From Ophiura sarsii (taxonomy: Eukaryota; Echinodermata; Ophiuroidea; Amphilepidida; Ophiuridae): a stretch of DNA of 64,000 bases. Where the stretch lies: contig CM069457.1 in the NCBI GenBank assembly GCA_035610835.1, positions 19,021,658 to 19,085,657 on the forward strand, given 5' to 3'. Under the pieces are notes generated by a model that saw only the letters and a program-made list of their open reading frames with translations, made no database searches and was not told where the DNA came from. Shown here piece after piece: positions 60,401 through 64,000 of the stretch. Both the position numbers and the translations under genes were made by a program. Each line of letters begins with the position of its first letter. The first letter of the stretch is position 1.

Positions 60401-60993
60401 ATTATTGTTGTTTTTCTTGTACATTGTATGTGAAATTGAATATCACATGAAATGTATTTTAAACACGTACAATTAGGCTAAATTAAAAAAAAATCATTTG
60501 TCTCAAAGCTCCTGTGCGCGTTAGTTTATTGATGCGCATTAGAAAAACAAAAATCTTAATTTTTTTTTTTTTAAATCTTTTTTTATTTATTTTTATTTTT
60601 TTCAAAAAAAAACAACAACCAGAATTTCACAGATTTTTCAGATTTTCATTGATCACATCATTTTAAATACAAAGGTCACTTTTACAAGGATTTCAATATT
60701 TTATATTCAAAAAATATTTAAAAAAAACAAAACAAAAAACAGCATTGGGTTTTGAAAAACTGAAGAGCTTTGAGACAAAAGATTTTGTTAATATAGCCTT
60801 ACAATACAACAATTTTATGACACCTGTTTCTCCTTCCTACATGTAGGTTGCAATCCCTCCATCAGGCTTGCCAAGATCATCAACCGCTTCCTCCCAATCC
60901 TCGTCCTCCGTCCAGACAACAAAACGTCCTAGTACCTTGCGGTCACCATCACCGAGGGCGCGCCAGCGCCAGGATTCACCTTTTACTCGACAG
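57489..60993 (+). CDS. Unrecognised basic Ser/Arg-rich protein, first three coding exons (join 57489-57709, 58574-58724, 60847-60993), 3' partial
   Basis: I do not recognise this protein. Exon 1 starts at ATG 57489, fixed by an in-frame TAA two codons upstream. It encodes MDISKKRRSSRERSRSRTRG, a basic tract with RS dipeptides, then a polar stretch to PVING. Donor GTGAGA; the split Gly is completed by exon 2 (acceptor CTTTACAG). Exon 2 encodes DKDVKWLSKLESRPDNPEKK and AIKEKLRARPGTG, a charged, probably helical segment that is the best handle for homology. Donor GTAAAT, phase 0. Exon 3 (acceptor CATGTAG, donor GTAAGC) encodes GLPRSSTASSQSSSSVQTTK and RSPSPRARQRQDSPF, low-complexity Ser-rich with S-P sites for proline-directed kinases. 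The total of 173 residues has no membrane segment or signal peptide. Phases agree throughout. Further exons must lie beyond 60993 and none is evident before 64000. Nuclear or cytoskeletal location is plausible from composition only. Confidence 0.8.
57710..58573 (+). other. Intron 1 of the gene at 57489
   Basis: AT-rich intron of 864 bases. A lone TCTGTAAAAGTGAAAATGTA at about 58120 resembles the end of the TACTGTAAAAGTG MITEs. Nothing else is recognised. Confidence 0.75.
59558..59863. mobile_element. hAT-type MITE with 8-bp duplication ATGGGCCT
   Basis: CAGTGGCGTACCCAG / GCTGGGTACGCCACTG ends, flanked by exact ATGGGCCT at 59550-59557 and 59864-59871. Same family as 53770-54019 but with a different interior built from GTCGGTA words. 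Noncoding. Confidence 0.92.
60476..60803. mobile_element. TTAGGC-type MITE, copy 3
   Basis: Left TAGGCTAAATT..TTTGTCTCAAAGCTCC and right GAGCTTTGAGACAAAAGATT..ATAGCCTTA. Shares GCGCGTTAGTTTATTGATGC and GATTTTCATTGATCACATCA with copy 1 (41594-41914). Confidence 0.82.
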
Positions 60994-61214
60994 GTAAGCA
61001 CTGTTTATATGGCGTTTCTGTCATTTCTTTTGGGCAAGTTCCAACTTCATAGAAGCACTGAAGTTTGAGATCTTGGCTGATAATCATTTGTTGCTTTCTT
61101 CTGGAAGATAGGATTATATACATTTCAAAAACATTGTGTTAATGGTCTGATCTCATTCAGATATCATCATATTTTTAGAAAATTGCAGATATATACTTCT
61201 TTCACTTGCATACC

Positions 61215-61262
61215 TCCTGCTCCCCCTCCCCATCAAGACTGGATTGGGGAGGGGGAGCAGGA
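61215..61262. repeat. 18-bp perfect hairpin with 12-base loop
   Basis: TCCTGCTCCCCCTCCCCA pairs fully with TGGGGAGGGGGAGCAGGA. G/C-rich stem within AT-rich intron; could form in DNA or in the pre-mRNA. Confidence 0.9.
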
Positions 61263-62365
61263 AAGGGAGCATTGAAATGTTGTAGCAATGTGTATGTTGA
61301 CTGAAACTGAATTTGGATTGGACTAAATTTAATTTTTCAGGGGTAGGCATCTTCGAGGATAAGGACAAGAATCACATTGAGGGAAACTTGTGAAAAGGAA
61401 ACAGAAATAGGGCTGGGTGAAAAAGGGTGACCTCTGAAATTAAATTAAATTTCAATATCTATCAATCTAATTGTTACCATTTTTAGGGGTAGGAATATTG
61501 AAGTTGAAAGAAAATCACATTCTGAGTGAAATTCGTGAAAGGAAATAGGAAAGGAAAGTGGGTGGGGAAGGGAAATAACACTTCATTGAATCATTTATCC
61601 ATGCTATATGTTACATGTTTAGGCTACCGACTATAGAAATTGTGAAACAGACGAAATGTACACTTGCATACCAAGTGAATATTTATTTTATTAAAGTTCA
61701 CTCAAATCAAATCGGTTATCTTTTCGGGTATCTGAATCTTAATCTACATTGTTAATGCAATGAGAGAGTGCATTGAGTTTGCTCATCACCGTCCCTGGGG
61801 GTGAGGAGTGTCAGAGAGCTAGGGGTGTTTTATCTTCTAAAATCAGTGAGATTACCATACATATTCTTAGTAAAGCTCATAATCTATACACAGGGATTTG
61901 AAGCAGAATAAATTGATTGAAAAAAGAATTTCAAATGCGTGATTTAATATTGAATCATGTTACACACATAGAGTAGGCCTACAATGGAAACTTGCGAAAT
62001 GAAATCCATGCTGGTAGATGCAGCAATTACTTTGTTTAAAACAATTTTCAGGAGGGAAAAAACTCCCCAAAATGATGGCTAAAAGTGTGCTAGCGAAGTT
62101 ATAATAACAATTTGTCATCCAATGTTTACTATTGGGTACAATTTTCAAGGGTGAAAAATAAAGAAATTATTAAAAAAATGAATGGGTGAAAAATAAAGAA
62201 ATTATTAAAACAATAAAAGGTAGGTATTGTCAGTCACCCTTTGTATTACGAAGGATCAGCTAAATTACTGAATCACCCAATAAATAATTTTGTTTTCTGC
62301 TAATTTGACATTTAGTCTTTAACAATGTACAAACCATTTCAGAAAGTTTATTGGGGTTATGGTTT

Positions 62366-62854
62366 TAGGCCTAATGGTTTGAACAATGCAAATCAAAATC
62401 AACTTGTTGTTGATAAGCCCAACAAATTTTTATACTTTGTCTCAGCGGCCCAGGCATTTTTTTTGATTTTTTTTCTTCTTCAATATTGTTTTCTTTTTTT
62501 TAAATTTCTTTTTTTCCTGATAAAAAACCAAAAAACTAGTCCGTTTCGGTGATACTCGTACCTTGTGACTGAGAACACGCATTCAACTAACTTTGTGAAG
62601 TTAAGAGATAAAGAGAACACAATTATGCAATGTGCATTGATCGTATCTGATTACTGTTATTAAAAAGAAAAAAGCACAACTATTGACGACATACAATATT
62701 ATTATTTTTATAAAAAAAGAAGAAGAAAAAAGAGCTCATAGAGATAGACCATAGCTTATTTTGATAACAAAAAATATATAAAAAAATTGCATTGCTTGTA
62801 GCTTTTTAGACAAAAGGTGCTGAGACAAAGTATTTAATTTTTTTGGCCTAAGAC
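62366..62854. mobile_element. Diverged TTAGGC-type element
   Basis: TTAGGCCTAATGG..ACTTTGTCTCAGC at the left and GCTGAGACAAAGTA..TTGGCCTAAG at the right form the inverted ends. The interior is A/T runs. Confidence 0.6.
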
Positions 62855-64000
62855 AAATGGTGTCAAACCCTTGGAAAACCCTTTTTTTCCCAATGCAAAA
62901 CTTAACTTAGAATATTTGACTAATGAGTCCAAAAGTGTTTCTACCATGCAACCGACCACACCCTTTTGATTGTCCCTCTCGTAGACCATAGCACACCAGG
63001 CACCCACCGTCCCAAAATACTGGGCGAGTGACACAAGTAACAACAAGTTGTTGAGGGTCAGAATTAGTCTATGACTCATGTGTTTAGGTTATGCCTGATG
63101 ATATTTCCTTTATTGACGATATTGGAAGTATTGATCAGTCCTCAAGTGATGTCACAAAGGGAGTACTATGGCTTTCCGGTGATGATCAATACTTAATCAA
63201 TAAATAGCCCTTTTGCCTGACTGAGTCGTATTGAACCTGTTCACAGTAGCCAGAAAGTGAATGGTGGGTTGGGAAGAATGTCAGACATACATGTACGTCA
63301 CATGTATGTGTCGTTTGATTTTTATGATCGTTATTTCGTATAAGAATATGCCCTTGTTTGGTTAATAGCAATTTAATTAGCAATTGATGGCACATTTGCT
63401 AGAAGTGCTTTTAGTAATAAGTGTGCCATTAAATGAGGGAGCACGGAAGCAATATTTAATTAAATTGACTTAATTTTGAAATGAATTTGAGGCAAATGTT
63501 ATCAATAATTGAAAATATTATTGAAAGTGCTATGTTTTTTGTTAATTTTCACAACTAAAAAAAGAAGAAGTTATATTGTATCAATTCAGACTCAATTATT
63601 GTTCATTTAAGCTAAACTTATTTTGATTTCAATTCAATTCATATTTGATAATTTTGATTTGATTCCAATTCAATTCTTATTATTGCAGACAATGGCCTAG
63701 ATTATTGTTTTCAGTATGGTTACCATGGTTCACCAGATAGTCAATGGTCATGTGACTTGGTATTCCCGCCAAAATGCTAACAATGGGCACGTGTACTGGA
63801 GTGTCACTCATAATTTCATTGTACTATCTGTATACAGGTACAAAGGTTGCTTGATTTCCGTTTGGACTAACTCCATGCACTCTTGTATTGTTTACCTTGT
63901 TTGATTAGTTTTATAAATAAAAATATGGATTTGTTAATATGTATAAGTATCAATGAACTTGAAGAATGACCAAAACCCACAAAAAAAGAGTAAAATAAGA

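Larger units (their letters stand above)
58725..60846 (+). other. Intron 2 of the gene at 57489
   Basis: 2.1-kb intron containing a hAT-type MITE (59558-59863) and a TTAGGC-type MITE (60476-60803) that ends about 40 bases before the exon 3 acceptor. No coding segment between them. Confidence 0.75.
60994..64000 (+). other. Intron 3 (partial) of the gene at 57489
   Basis: No exon recognised. Holds a strong hairpin (61215-61262), a roughly 150-bp tandem duplication (61330-61560, marked by GGGGTAGG and GAATCACATT / AAATCACATT), a 30-bp duplication at 62148-62210 (GGTGAAAAATAAAGAAATTA twice) and a diverged TTAGGC-type element (62366-62854). Confidence 0.65.

Overview
The window is AT-rich animal nuclear DNA. 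Short coding exons with GT/AG splice sites are separated by long introns packed with small inverted-repeat elements. The recognisable proteins are conserved across metazoans, so the species cannot be named from them. The repeat style (CAGTGGCGTAGCCAG-type hAT ends, foldback elements, satellite-bearing elements, a Penelope fragment) suits an aquatic invertebrate, and I would guess an invertebrate deuterostome. That placement is inference.

Layout. (1) 1-1404, plus strand: the last two coding exons of deoxyhypusine hydroxylase (DOHH); the 5' part lies outside the window. (2) 1405-11033: intergenic and possible 3' UTR sequence with several foldback repeats and no gene seen. (3) 11837-44976, minus strand: a choline transporter-like (SLC44/CTL, CTL1-like) gene. 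Its 15 constitutive coding exons plus one of two alternative exon-14 versions rebuild a 677-residue (or 675-residue) protein with every phase matching. DOHH and this gene converge tail to tail. (4) 44977-57400: no gene seen; hAT-type elements, a Penelope/LINE remnant, a satellite-bearing element and palindromic MITEs. (5) 57489-60993, plus strand: the first three coding exons of an unrecognised basic, Ser/Arg-rich gene, which probably continues past 64000.

The most unusual content is in the SLC44 gene. Exon 14 exists as two in-frame, same-phase versions (14755-14853 and 13840-13932), a candidate mutually exclusive pair that changes a late transmembrane segment. Many exons are also surrounded by partial copies of themselves. 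3' halves with their splice donors sit downstream (six copies for exon 10, four for exon 8, one each for exons 4 and 5). 5' halves with acceptor-side sequence sit upstream (exons 8 and 2). The introns thus carry a field of decoy splice sites.

Other notable structures are two copies of a 2.5-3.2 kb element filled with about 109-bp satellite monomers, one of which has a paralogous empty site nearby; a 51-bp minisatellite open on both strands; several hAT-type MITEs with exact 8-bp target duplications; and a near-perfect foldback element at 44150-44340.
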